Notes under the pieces: model-generated
The model's database searches: none
What the model saw: the letters and a program-made list of their open reading frames with translations, nothing else
Told to the model about the DNA's origin: nothing
Part shown: positions 10,901-23,365 of the stretch, piece by piece
Layout of the letters: every line of letters begins with the position of its first letter
How positions within the stretch are numbered: the first letter of the stretch is position 1
Source: Melieria omissa
Taxonomy: Eukaryota > Arthropoda > Insecta > Diptera > Ulidiidae
DNA length: 64,000 bases
NCBI GenBank assembly: GCA_963971225.1
Contig: OZ020267.1
Coordinates: forward strand, 83,689,648-83,753,647
Direction: 5' to 3'
Made by a program: the position numbers and the translations under genes

Positions 10901-11919
10901 GATCTGTTCATGATTGCCTAATAGTAATCAAATTATTGATTTAATTTGATAAAGCTGCAATCTCTAGCTACATTTTAAGGGGTTTTTTATTAACGTAACC
11001 CATACCGTTTGGAATCTATAAGCACTTTAGTGGTGAGTGTGTATTTTGTAATAGGCAGTTTTTCAATGTTATCCTTGCGCATCGATATGCTCATTATTCC
11101 TGAAGGATAATGAAAAGTTAGGGACCAATATAGAAAGCATAAGACTCTGGCTAAATTTTAAGGGGTCAATTATTAATATGCACTTATGCATTTGGTGTTG
11201 ACAAGCATTTTAGTGGTTGCACCCAAGTAGCAATTTTTTCAAAGTCACCGTTCCAAATCGATTTGCTTTCGAACCTTGGGGTATAGAAGGATGATTGATA
11301 CCATTATAGAAAGCATACGAGTCTAGCTAAATAATAAGGCATAATATTATTAAAATCCGTTAACGGGTCGAGATTTAACAGCCATAATTTCGATCATGCT
11401 GCCGGTGGGATATTTTTTTATTTACCAAATTATTGAAAGGTGGTCACTCTGGCTTAATTTTGACGCCATTTTGATTAAAGTGATTGTGCGTACTTAGGTT
11501 CCACAAGCATTTGATTGGTTATATAGATCAGAGGTGCATTCTTTCAATCAGTCGTTGTTGTGACAGCAACGAAGCAACACGTGTGGGGGCTGCGCGGATT
11601 TTTGTTTTGTTTCCTCAAGAAATTCTATGTATGAAAAAAAATTAGATGCTTTTGTTGTTGTAGTTTTTGTTTTGGCGATTGGTTGGCCTTTCGGCAATGA
11701 CAAATGGGAACATTATATTTTTTTCACTTATAATTTTAAGGGTCAAGCGAAATGCACAATGTGCTTTCAACTAATTCAATTAATTAAATAATTTGTTTGC
11801 ATTTTTTTGGGCAACTTTAAATGTATTGGTTTTTGCTTTTCCATAAGAAGACTTTGGGCACCCCTGATATAGATGTATCATGTGGTCGATATCACTTTTC
11901 CACAACGAAATTCTCCTGC

Positions 11920-12710
11920 ATTATTTGAGATAGCGAGAAGATTGACCCCATTTATGAAAGCTCAAAACTCCAGCTAGGTTTTAAGGTTATTATTTTTTCT
12001 ATAAACCTAGAATCATCATATTTTACAAGCATTTTATCGATTTTGCAGTAGGCAGCCATTTAATGTCACTCTTGCGCATCGATCTGTTCATGATTGCCTA
12101 ATAGTAATCAAATTATTGATTTAATTTGATAAAGCTGCAATCTCTAGCTACATTTTAAGGGGTTTTTTATTAACGTAACCCATACCGTTTGGAATCTATA
12201 AGCACTTTAGTGGTGAGTGTGTATTTTGTAATAGGCAGTTTTTCAATGTTATCCTTGCGCATCGATATGCTCATTATTCCTGAAGGATAATGAAAAGTTA
12301 GGGACCAATATAGAAAGCATAAGACTCTGGCTAAATTTTAAGGGGTCAATTATTAATATGCACTTATGCATTTGGTGTTGACAAGCATTTTAGTGGTTGC
12401 ACCCAAGTAGCAATTTTTTCAAAGTCACCGTTCCAAATCGATTTGCTTTCGAACCTTGGGGTATAGAAGGATGATTGATACCATTATAGAAAGCATACGA
12501 GTCTAGCTAAATAATAAGGCATAATATTATTAAAATCCGTTAACGGGTCGAGATTTAACAGCCATAATTTCGATCATGCTGCCGGTGGGATATTTTTTTA
12601 TTTACCAAATTATTGAAAGGTGGTCACTCTGGCTTAATTTTGACGCCATTTTGATTAAAGTGATTGTGCGTACTTAGGTTCCACAAGCATTTGATTGGTT
12701 ATATAGATCA
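11920..12710 (+). repeat. Diverged ~175-185-bp internal sub-repeats
   Basis: The core of the unit is itself an old tandem repeat. A ctct(a/g)gct-like motif recurs with its gct at 11973, 12147, 12330, 12506 and about 12632 (spacings 174, 183, 176 and 126). An (a/t)caagcatttt-like motif recurs near 12025, 12198, 12381 and 12683. A tcgat core recurs with cgat at 12080, 12263, 12439 and 12571 (spacings 183, 176 and 132). The short last spacings show that the fourth block lost about 45-55 bp, including its acaagcatt motif. The blocks differ strongly from each other, while whole units are almost identical. I infer an ancient ~178-bp satellite replaced by a larger unit that took over as the unit of amplification. 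Confidence 0.75.
12537..12546. repeat. Palindrome ccgttaacgg
   Basis: A perfect 10-bp palindrome within the fourth internal sub-repeat, present in every unit I checked. No known role. Confidence 0.6.
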
Positions 12711-12731
12711 GAGGTGCATTCTTTCAATCAG

Positions 12732-12777
12732 TCGTTGTTGTGACAGCAACGAAGCAACACGTGTGGGGGCTGCGCGG
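12732..12777. other. GC-rich hairpin plus CACGTG box in satellite unit
   Basis: At 12732-12752 a 9-bp imperfect stem (tcgttgttg paired with cagcaacga, one G.T pair) closes a 3-base loop. It is followed by CACGTG at 12758-12763 and a gggggctgcgcgg run. This is the only clearly GC-rich stretch in an AT-rich unit and is almost unchanged across units. The exceptions I saw are CACATG at 41035-41040 (unit 39922) and a stem change, gacatcaacg, at 35101 (unit 34022). CACGTG is the classic E-box for bHLH proteins. Whether anything binds here is unknown. Confidence 0.5.
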
Positions 12778-15202
12778 ATTTTTGTTTTGTTTCCTCAAGA
12801 AATTCTATGTATGAAAAAAAATTAGATGCTTTTGTTGTTGTAGTTTTTGTTTTGGCGATTGGTTGGCCTTTCGGCAATGACAAATGGGAACATTATATTT
12901 TTTTCACTTATAATTTTAAGGGTCAAGCGAAATGCACAATGTGCTTTCAACTAATTCAATTAATTAAATAATTTGTTTGCATTTTTTTGGGCAACTTTAA
13001 ATGTATTGGTTTTTGCTTTTCCATAAGAAGACTTTGGGCACCCCTGATATAGATGTATCATGTGGTCGATATCACTTTTCCACAACGAAATTCTCCTGCA
13101 TTATTTGAGATAGCGAGAAGATTGACCCCATTTATGAAAGCTCAAAACTCCAGCTAGGTTTTAAGGTTATTATTTTTTCTATAAACCTAGAATCATCATA
13201 TTTTACAAGCATTTTATCGATTTTGCAGTAGGCAGCCATTTAATGTCACTCTTGCGCATCGATCTGTTCATGATTGCCTAATAGTAATCAAATTATTGAT
13301 TTAATTTGATAAAGCTGCAATCTCTAGCTACATTTTAAGGGGTTTTTTATTAACGTAACCCATACCGTTTGGAATCTATAAGCACTTTAGTGGTGAGTGT
13401 GTATTTTGTAATAGGCAGTTTTTCAATGTTATCCTTGCGCATCGATATGCTCATTATTCCTGAAGGATAATGAAAAGTTAGGGACCAATATAGAAAGCAT
13501 AAGACTCTGGCTAAATTTTAAGGGGTCAATTATTAATATGCACTTATGCATTTGGTGTTGACAAGCATTTTAGTGGTTGCACCCAAGTAGCAATTTTTTC
13601 AAAGTCACCGTTCCAAATCGATTTGCTTTCGAACCTTGGGGTATAGAAGGATGATTGATACCATTATAGAAAGCATACGAGTCTAGCTAAATAATAAGGC
13701 ATAATATTATTAAAATCCGTTAACGGGTCGAGATTTAACAGCTATAATTTCGATCATGCTGCCGGTGGGATATTTTTTTATTTACAAAATTATTGAAAGG
13801 TGGTCACTCTGGCTTAATTTTGACGCCATTTTGATTAAAGTGATTGTGCGTACTTAGGTTCCACAAGCATTTGATTGGTTATATAGATCAGAGGTGCATT
13901 CTTTCAATCAGTCGTTGTTGTGACAGCAACGAAGCAACACGTGTGGGGGCTGCGCGGATTTTTGTTTTGTTTCCTCAAGAAATTCTATGTATGAAAAAAA
14001 ATTAGTTGCTTTTGTTGTTGTAGTTTTTGTTTTGGCGATTGGTTGGCCTTTCGGCAATGACAAATGGGAACATTATATTTTTTTCACTTATAATTTTAAG
14101 GGTCAAGCGAAATGCACAATGTGCTTTCAACTAATTCAATTAATTAAATAATTTGTTTGCATTTTTTTGGGCAACTTTAAATGTATTGGTTTTTGCTTTT
14201 CCATAAGAAGACTTTGGGCACCCCTGATATAGATGTATCATGTGGTCGATATCACTTTTCCACAACGAAATTCTCCTGCATTATTTGAGATAGCGAGAAG
14301 ATTGACCCCATTTATGAAAGCTCAAAACTCCAGCTAGGTTTTAAGGTTATTATTTTTTCTATAAACCTAGAATCATCATATTTTACAAGCATTTTATCGA
14401 TTTTGCAGTAGGCAGCCATTTAATGTCACTCTTGCGCATCGATCTGTTCATGATTGCCTAATAGTAATCAAATTATTGATTTAATTTGATAAAGCTGCAA
14501 TCTCTAGCTACATTTTAAGGGGTTTTTTATTAACGTAACCCATACCGTTTGGAATCTATAAGCACTTTAGTGGTGAGTGTGTATTTTGTAATAGGCAGTT
14601 TTTCAATGTTATCCTTGCGCATCGATATGCTCATTATTCCTGAAGGATAATGAAAAGTTAGGGACCAATATAGAAAGCATAAGACTCTGGCTAAATTTTA
14701 AGGGGTCAATTATTAATATGCACTTATGCATTTGGTGTTGACAAGCATTTTAGTGGTTGCACCCAAGTAGCAATTTTTTCAAAGTCACCGTTCCAAATCG
14801 ATTTGCTTTCGAACCTTGGGGTATAGAAGGATGATTGATACCATTATAGAAAGCATACGAGTCTAGCTAAATAATAAGGCATAATATTATTAAAATCCGT
14901 TAACGGGTCGAGATTTAACAGCCATAATTTCGATCATGCTGCCGGTGGGATATTTTTTTATTTACCAAATTATTGAAAGGTGGTCACTCTGGCTTAATTT
15001 TGACGCCATTTTGATTAAAGTGATTGTGCGTACTTAGGTTCCACAAGCATTTGATTGGTTATATAGATCAGAGGTGCATTCTTTCAATCAGTCGTTGTTG
15101 TGACAGCAACGAAGCAACACGTGTGGGGGCTGCGCGGATTTTTGTTTTGTTTCCTCAAGAAATTCTATGTATGAAAAAAAATTAGATGCTTTTGTTGTTG
15201 TA

Positions 15203-18200
15203 GTTTTTGTTTTGGCGATTGGTTGGCCTTTCGGCAATGACAAATGGGAACATTATATTTTTTTCACTTATAATTTTAAGGGTCAAGCGAAATGCACAAT
15301 GTGCTTTCAACTAATTCAATTAATTAAATAATTTGTTTGCATTTTTTTGGGCAACTTTAAATGTATTGGTTTTTGCTTTTCCATAAGAAGACTTTGGGCA
15401 CCCCTGATATAGATGTATCATGTGGTCGATATCACTTTTCCACAACGAAATTCTCCTGCATTATTTGAGATAGCGAGAAGATTGACCCCATTTATGAAAG
15501 CTGAAAACTCCAGCTAGGTTTTAAGGTTATTATTTTTTCTATAAACCTAGAATCATCATATTTTACAAGCATTTTATCGATTTTGCAGTAGGCAGCCATT
15601 TAATGTCACTCTTGCGCATCGATCTGTTCATGATTGCCTAATAGTAATCAAATTATTGATTTAATTTGATAAAGCTGCAATCTCTAGCTACATTTTAAGG
15701 GGTTTTTTATTAACGTAGCCCATACCGTTTGGAATCTATAAGCACTTTAGTGGTGAGTGTGTATTTTGTAATAGGCAGTTTTTCAATGTTATCCTTGCGC
15801 ATCGATATGCTCATTATTCCTGAAGGATAATGAAAAGTTAGGGACCAATATAGAAAGCATAAGACTCTGGCTAAATTTTAAGGGGTCAATTATTAATATG
15901 CACTTATGCATTTGGTGTTGACAAGCATTTTAGTGGTTGCACCCAAGTAGCAATTTTTTCAAAGTCACCGTTCCAAATCGATTTGCTTTCGAACCTTGGG
16001 GTATAGAAGGATGATTGATACCATTATAGAAAGCATACGAGTCTAGCTAAATAATAAGGCATAATATTATTAAAATCCGTTAACGGGTCGAGATTTAACA
16101 GCCATAATTTCGATCATGCTGCCGGTGGGATATTTTTTTATTTACCAAATTATTGAAAGGTGGTCACTCTGGCATAATTTTGACGCCATTTTGATTAAAG
16201 TGATTGTGCGTACTTAGGTTCCACAAGCATTTGATTGGTTATATAGATCAGAGGTGCATTCTTTCAATCAGTCGTTGTTGTGACAGCAACGAAGCAACAC
16301 GTGTGGGGGCTGCGCGGATTTTTGTTTTGTTTCCTCAAGAAATTCTATGTATGAAAAAAAATTAGATGCTTTTGTTGTTGTAGTTTTTGTTTTGGCGATT
16401 GGTTGGCCTTTCGGCAATGACAAATGGGAACATTATATTTTTTTCACTAATAATTTTAAGGGTCAAGCGAAATGCACAATGTGCTTTCAACTAATTCAAT
16501 TAATTAAATAATTTGTTTGCATTTTTTTGGGCAACTTTAAATGTATTGGTTTTTGCTTTTCCATAAGAAGACTTTGGGCACCCCTGATATAGATGTATCA
16601 TGTGGTCGATATCACTTTTCCACAACGAAATTCTCCTGCATTATTTGAGATAGCGAGAAGATTGACCCCATTTATGAAAGCTCAAAACTCCAGCTAGGTT
16701 TTAAGGTTATTATTTTTTCTATAAACCTAGAATCATCATATTTTACAAGCATTTTATCGATTTTGCAGTAGGCAGCCATTTAATGTCACTCTTGCGCATC
16801 GATCTGTTCATGATTGCCTAATAGTAATCAAATTATTGATTTAATTTGATAAAGCTGCAATCTCTAGCTACATTTTAAGGGGTTTTTTATTAACGTAACC
16901 CATACCGTTTGGAATCTATAAGCACTTTAGTGGTGAGTGTGTATTTTGTAATAGGCAGTTTTTCAATGTTATCCTTGCGCATCGATATGCTCATTATTCC
17001 TGAAGGATAATGAAAAGTTAGGGACCAATATAGAAAGCATAAGACTCTGGCTAAATTTTAAGGGGTCAATTATTAATATGCACTTATGCATTTGGTGTTG
17101 ACAAGCATTTTAGTGGTTGCACCCAAGTAGCAATTTTTTCAAAGTCACCGTTCCAAATCGATTTGCTTTCGAACCTTGGGGTATAGAAGGATGATTGATA
17201 CCATTATAGAAAGCATACGAGTCTAGCTAAATAATAAGGCATAATATTATTAAAATCCGTTAACGGGTCGAGATTTAACAGCTATAATTTCGATCATGCT
17301 GCCGGTGGGATATTTTTTTATTTACAAAATTATTGAAAGGTGGTCACTCTGGCTTAATTTTGACGCCATTTTGATTAAAGTGATTGTGCGTACTTAGGTT
17401 CCACAAGCATTTGATTGGTTATATAGATCAGAGGTGCATTCTTTCAATCAGTCGTTGTTGTGACAGCAACGAAGCAACACGTGTGGGGGCTGCGCGGATT
17501 TTTGTTTTGTTTCCTCAAGAAATTCTATGTATGAAAAAAAATTAGTTGCTTTTGTTGTTGTAGTTTTTGTTTTGGCGATTGGTTGGCCTTTCGGCAATGA
17601 CAAATGGGAACATTATATTTTTTTCACTTATAATTTTAAGGGTCAAGCGAAATGCACAATGTGCTTTCAACTAATTCAATTAATTATTTAATTATTTATT
17701 ATTATTTAATTTGTTTGCATTTTTTTGGGCAACTTTAAATGTATTGGTTTTTGCTTTTCCATAAGAAGACTTTGGGCACCCCTGATATAGATGTATCATG
17801 TGGTCGATATCACTTTTCCACAACGAAATTCTCCTGCATTATTTGAGATAGCGAGAAGATTGACCCCATTTATGAAAGCTCAAAACTCCAGCTAGGTTTT
17901 AAGGTTATTATTTTTTCTATAAACCTAGAATCATCATATTTTACAAGCATTTTATCGATTTTGCAGTAGGCAGCCATTTAATGTCACTCTTGCGCATCGA
18001 TCTGTTCATGATTGCCTAATAGTAATCAAATTATTGATTTAATTTGATAAAGCTGCAATCTCTAGCTACATTTTAAGGGGTTTTTTATTAACGTAACCCA
18101 TACCGTTTGGAATCTATAAGCACTTTAGTGGTGAGTGTGTATTTTGTAATAGGCAGTTTTTCAATGTTATCCTTGCGCATCGATATGCTCATTATTCCTG

Positions 18201-20400
18201 AAGGATAATGAAAAGTTAGGGACCAATATAGAAAGCATAAGACTCTGGCTAAATTTTAAGGGGTCAATTATTAATATGCACTTATGCATTTGGTGTTGAC
18301 AAGCATTTTAGTGGTTGCACCCAAGTAGCAATTTTTTCAAAGTCACCGTTCCAAATCGATTTGCTTTCGAACCTTGGGGTATAGAAGGATGATTGATACC
18401 ATTATAGAAAGCATACGAGTCTAGCTAAATAATAAGGCATAATATTATTAAAATCCGTTAACGGGTCGAGATTTAACAGCCATAATTTCGATCATGCTGC
18501 CGGTGGGATATTTTTTTATTTACCAAATTATTGAAAGGTGGTCACTCTGGCTTAATTTTGACGCCATTTTGATTAAAGTGATTGTGCGTACTTAGGTTCC
18601 ACAAGCATTTGATTGGTTATATAGATCAGAGGTGCATTCTTTCAATCAGTCGTTGTTGTGACAGCAACGAAGCAACACGTGTGGGGGCTGCGCGGATTTT
18701 TGTTTTGTTTCCTCAAGAAATTCTATGTATGAAAAAAAATTAGATGCTTTTGTTGTTGTAGTTTTTGTTTTGGCGATTGGTTGGCCTTTCGGCAATGACA
18801 AATGGGAACATTATATTTTTTTCACTTATAATTTTAAGGGTCAAGCGAAATGCACAATGTGCTTTCAACTAATTCAATTAATTAAATAATTTGTTTGCAT
18901 TTTTTTGGGCAACTTTAAATGTATTGGTTTTTGCTTTTCCATAAGAAGACTTTGGGCACCCCTGATATAGATGTATCATGTGGTCGATATCACTTTTCCA
19001 CAACGAAATTCTCCTGCATTATTTGAGATAGCGAGAAGATTGACCCCATTTGTGAAAGCTGAAAACTCCAGCTAGGTTTTAAGGTTATTATTTTTTCTAT
19101 AAACCTAGAATCATCATATTTTACAAGCATTTTATCGATTTTGCAGTAGGCAGCCATTTAATGTCACTCTTGCGCATCGATCTGTTCATGATTGCCTAAT
19201 AGTAATCAAATTATTGATTTAATTTGATAAAGCTGCAATCTCTAGCTACATTTTAAGGGGTTTTTTATTAACGTAACCCATACCGTTTGGAATCTATAAG
19301 CACTTTAGTGGTGAGTGTGTATTTTGTAATAGGCAGTTTTTCAATGTTATCCTTGCGCATCGATATGCTCATTATTCCTGAAGGATAATGAAAAGTTAGG
19401 GACCAATATAGAAAGCATAAGACTCTGGCTAAATTTTAAGGGGTCAATTATTAATATGCACTTATGCATTTGGTGTTGACAAGCATTTTAGTGGTTGCAC
19501 CCAAGTAGCAATTTTTTCAAAGTCACCGTTCCAAATCGATTTGCTTTCGAACCTTGGGGTATAGAAGGATGATTGATACCATTATAGAAAGCATACGAGT
19601 CTAGCTAAATAATAAGGCATAATATTATTAAAATCCGTTAACGGGTCGAGATTTAACAGCCATAATTTCGATCATGCTGCCGGTGGGATATTTTTTTATT
19701 TACCAAATTATTGAAAGGTGGTCACTCTGGCTTAATTTTGACGCCATTTTGATTAAAGTGATTGTGCGTACTTAGGTTCCACAAGCATTTGATTGGTTAT
19801 ATAGATCAGAGGTGCATTCTTTCAATCAGTCGTTGTTGTGACAGCAACGAAGCAACACGTGTGGGGGCTGCGCGGATTTTTGTTTTGTTTCCTCAAGAAA
19901 TTCTATGTATGAAAAAAAATTAGATGCTTTTGTTGTTGTAGTTTTTGTTTTGGCGATTGGTTGGCCTTTCGGCAATGACAAATGGGAACATTATATTTTT
20001 TTCACTTATAATTTTAAGGGTCAAGCGAAATGCACAATGCGCTTTCAACTAATTCAATTAATTAAATAATTTGTTTGCATTTTTTTGGGCAACTTTAAAT
20101 GTATTGGTTTTTGCTTTTCCATAAGAAGACTTTGGGCACCCCTGATATAGATGTATCATGTGGTCGATATCACTTTTCCACAACGAAATTCTCCTGCATT
20201 ATTTGAGATAGCGAGAAGATTGACCCCATTTATGAAAGCTCAAAACTCCAGCTAGGTTTTAAGGTTATTATTTTTTCTATAAACCTAGAATCATCATATT
20301 TTACAAGCATTTTATCGATTTTGCAGTAGGCAGCCATTTAATGTCACTCTTGCGCATCGATCTGTTCATGATTGCCTAATAGTAATCAAATTATTGATTT
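15203..20400 (+). repeat. Higher-order block A1 (offset 11,721)
   Basis: Units 15203, 16383, 17563, 18761 and the first part of 19941 match units 26924, 28104, 29284, 30482 and 31662. Shared marks: acgtagccc (15716/27437), ggcataa (16171/27892), ttcactaata (16444/28165), tagttgc (17545/29266), the long form, gctgaaaac (19060/30781) and atgcgcttt (20038/31759). A small difference is tgtgaaagc near 19051. The match breaks before 20455, where acgtagccc is not matched at 32176. End coordinate approximate. Confidence 0.8.
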
Positions 20401-22318
20401 AATTTGATAAAGCTGCAATCTCTAGCTACATTTTAAGGGGTTTTTTATTAACGTAGCCCATACCGTTTGGAATCTATAAGCACTTTAGTGGTGAGTGTGT
20501 ATTTTGTAATAGGCAGTTTTTCAATGTTATCCTTGCGCATCGATATGCTCATTATTCCTGAAGGATAATGAAAAGTTGGGGACCAATATAGAAAGCATAA
20601 GACTCTGGCTAAATTTTAAGGGGTCAATTATTAATATGCACTTATGCATTTGGTGTTGACAAGCATTTTAGTGGTTGCACCCAAGTAGCAATTTTTTCAA
20701 AGTCACCGTTCCAAATCGATTTGCTTTCGAACCTTGGGGTATAGAAGGATGATTGATACCATTATAGAAAGCATACGAGTCTAGCTAAATAATAAGGCAT
20801 AATATTATTAAAATCCGTTAACGGGTCGAGATTTAACAGCTATAATTTCGATCATGCTGCCGGTGGGATATTTTTTTATTTACAAAATTATTGAAAGGTG
20901 GTCACTCTGGCTTAATTTTGACGCCATTTTGATTAAAGTGATTGTGCGTACTTAGGTTCCACAAGCATTTGATTGGTTATATAGATCAGAGGTGCATTCT
21001 TTCAATCAGTCGTTGTTGTGACAGCAACGAAGCAACACGTGTGGGGGCTGCGCGGATTTTTGTTTTGTTTCCTCAAGAAATTCTATGTATGAAAAAAAAT
21101 TAGTTGCTTTTGTTGTTGTAGTTTTTGTTTTGGCGATTGGTTGGCCTTTCGGCAATGACAAATGGGAACATTATATTTTTTTCACTTATAATTTTAAGGG
21201 TCAAGCGAAATGCACAATGTGCTTTCAACTAATTCAATTAATTATTTAATTATTTATTATTATTTAATTTGTTTGCATTTTTTTGGGCAACTTTAAATGT
21301 ATTGGTTTTTGCTTTTCCATAAGAAGACTTTGGGCACCCCTGATATAGATGTATCATGTGGTCGATATCACTTTTCCACAACGAAATTCTCCTGCATTAT
21401 TTGAGATAGCGAGAAGATTGACCCCATTTATGAAAGCTCAAAACTCCAGCTAGGTTTTAAGGTTATTATTTTTTCTATAAACCTAGAATCATCATATTTT
21501 ACAAGCATTTTATCGATTTTGCAGTAGGCAGCCATTTAATGTCACTCTTGCGCATCGATCTGTTCATGATTGCCTAATAGTAATCAAATTATTGATTTAA
21601 TTTGATAAAGCTGCAATCTCTAGCTACATTTTAAGGGGTTTTTTATTAACGTAACCCATACCGTTTGGAATCTATAAGCACTTTAGTGGTGAGTGTGTAT
21701 TTTGTAATAGGCAGTTTTTCAATGTTATCCTTGCGCATCGATATGCTCATTATTCCTGAAGGATAATGAAAAGTTAGGGACCAATATAGAAAGCATAAGA
21801 CTCTGGCTAAATTTTAAGGGGTCAATTATTAATATGCACTTATGCATTTGGTGTTGACAAGCATTTTAGTGGTTGCACCCAAGTAGCAATTTTTTCAAAG
21901 TCACCGTTCCAAATCGATTTGCTTTCGAACCTTGGGGTATAGAAGGATGATTGATACCATTATAGAAAGCATACGAGTCTAGCTAAATAATAAGGCATAA
22001 TATTATTAAAATCCGTTAACGGGTCGAGATTTAACAGCCATAATTTCGATCATGCTGCCGGTGGGATATTTTTTTATTTACCAAATTATTGAAAGGTGGT
22101 CACTCTGGCTTAATTTTGACGCCATTTTGATTAAAGTGATTGTGCGTACTTAGGTTCCACAAGCATTTGATTGGTTATATAGATCAGAGGTGCATTCTTT
22201 CAATCAGTCGTTGTTGTGACAGCAACGAAGCAACACGTGTGGGGGCTGCGCGGATTTTTGTTTTGTTTCCTCAAGAAATTCTATGTATGAAAAAAAATTA
22301 GATGCTTTTGTTGTTGTA

Positions 22319-23365
22319 GTTTTTGTTTTGGCGATTGGTTGGCCTTTCGGCAATGACAAATGGGAACATTATATTTTTTTCACTTATAATTTTAAGGGTC
22401 AAGCGAAATGCACAATGTGCTTTCAACTAATTCAATTAATTAAATAATTTGTTTGCATTTTTTTGGGCAACTTTAAATGTATTGGTTTTTGCTTTTCCAT
22501 AAGAAGACTTTGGGCACCCCTGATATAGATGTATCATGTGGTCGATATCACTTTTCCAATCGATTTTGCAGTAGGCAGCCATTTAATGTCACTCTTGCGC
22601 ATCGATCTGTTCATGATTGCCTAATAGTAATCAAATTATTAATTTAATTTGATAAAGCTGCAATCTCTAGCTACATTTTAAGGGGTTTTTTATTAACGTA
22701 ACCCATACCGTTTGGAATCTATAAGCACTTTAGTGGTGAGTGTGTATTTTGTAATAGGCAGTTTTTCAATGTTATCCTTGCGCATCGATATGCTCATTAT
22801 TCCTGAAGGATAATGAAAAGTTAGGGACCAATATAGAAAGCATAAGACTCTGGCTAAATTTTAAGGGGTCAATTATTAATATGCACTTATGCATTTGGTG
22901 TTGACAAGCATTTTAGTGGTTGCACCCAAGTAGCAATTTTTTCAAAGTCACCGTTCCAAATCGATTTGCTTTCGAACCTTGGGGTATAGAAGGATGATTG
23001 ATACCATTATAGAAAGCATACGAGTCTAGCTAAATAATAAGGCATAATATTATTAAAATCCGTTAACGGGTCGAGATTTAACAGCCATAATTTCGATCAT
23101 GCTGCCGGTGGGATATTTTTTTATTTACCAAATTATTGAAAGGTGGTCACTCTGGCTTAATTTTGACGCCATTTTGATTAAAGTGATTGTGCGTACTTAG
23201 GTTCCACAAGCATTTGATTGGTTATATAGATCAGAGGTGCATTCTTTCAATCAGTCGTTGTTGTGACAGCAACGAAGCAACACGTGTGGGGGCTGCGCGG
23301 ATTTTTGTTTTGTTTCCTCAAGAAATTCTATGTATGAAAAAAAATTAGATGCTTTTGTTGTTGTA
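22319..23365 (+). repeat. Deletion unit (1,047 bp)
   Basis: This unit lacks 133 bp. The normal text runs to cttttcca at 22551-22558 and resumes at atcgatttt at 22559, removing the first internal sub-repeat's leading part. I see no clear microhomology at the joint. It is the only unit in the window with this deletion. It also has a private change, attaatttaa, near 22637. Confidence 0.92.

Larger units (their letters stand above)
1..11727 (+). repeat. Long-range duplication, left copy
   Basis: 1-7360 matches 54198-61557 at an offset of 54,197, and 9285-11727 matches 61558-64000 at an offset of 52,273. The intervening 7361-9284 is the extra tandem copy of mariner plus unit. Shared marks include the 1,179-bp unit, the long T-run unit, gatgcc, ctttatttt, gaaacgtgg and gtcactaata (10541 and 62814). 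I saw no difference apart from the 1,924-bp step, but I compared by marks, not base by base. Both copies run off the window. Confidence 0.9.
11663..12842 (+). repeat. Reference satellite unit (1,180 bp)
   Basis: I use this copy as a typical unit because it has the standard length and no private variant that I noticed. Order of parts: a T-rich start with an AT tract (about 11663-11850); a region with diverged ~178-bp internal repeats (about 11900-12710); a GC-rich hairpin and CACGTG stretch (12732-12777); and a T-rich tail with an A8 run ending in gttgttgta, the TA that mariner occupies in other units. I see no long open frame, tRNA or rRNA similarity, or promoter that I can defend. Confidence 0.9.

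Noticed and set aside
11663..11850. Promoter or TATA-like sites in the AT-rich unit start
   Set aside because: Many TATA-like strings occur by composition alone, and none is linked to a gene or transcript start.
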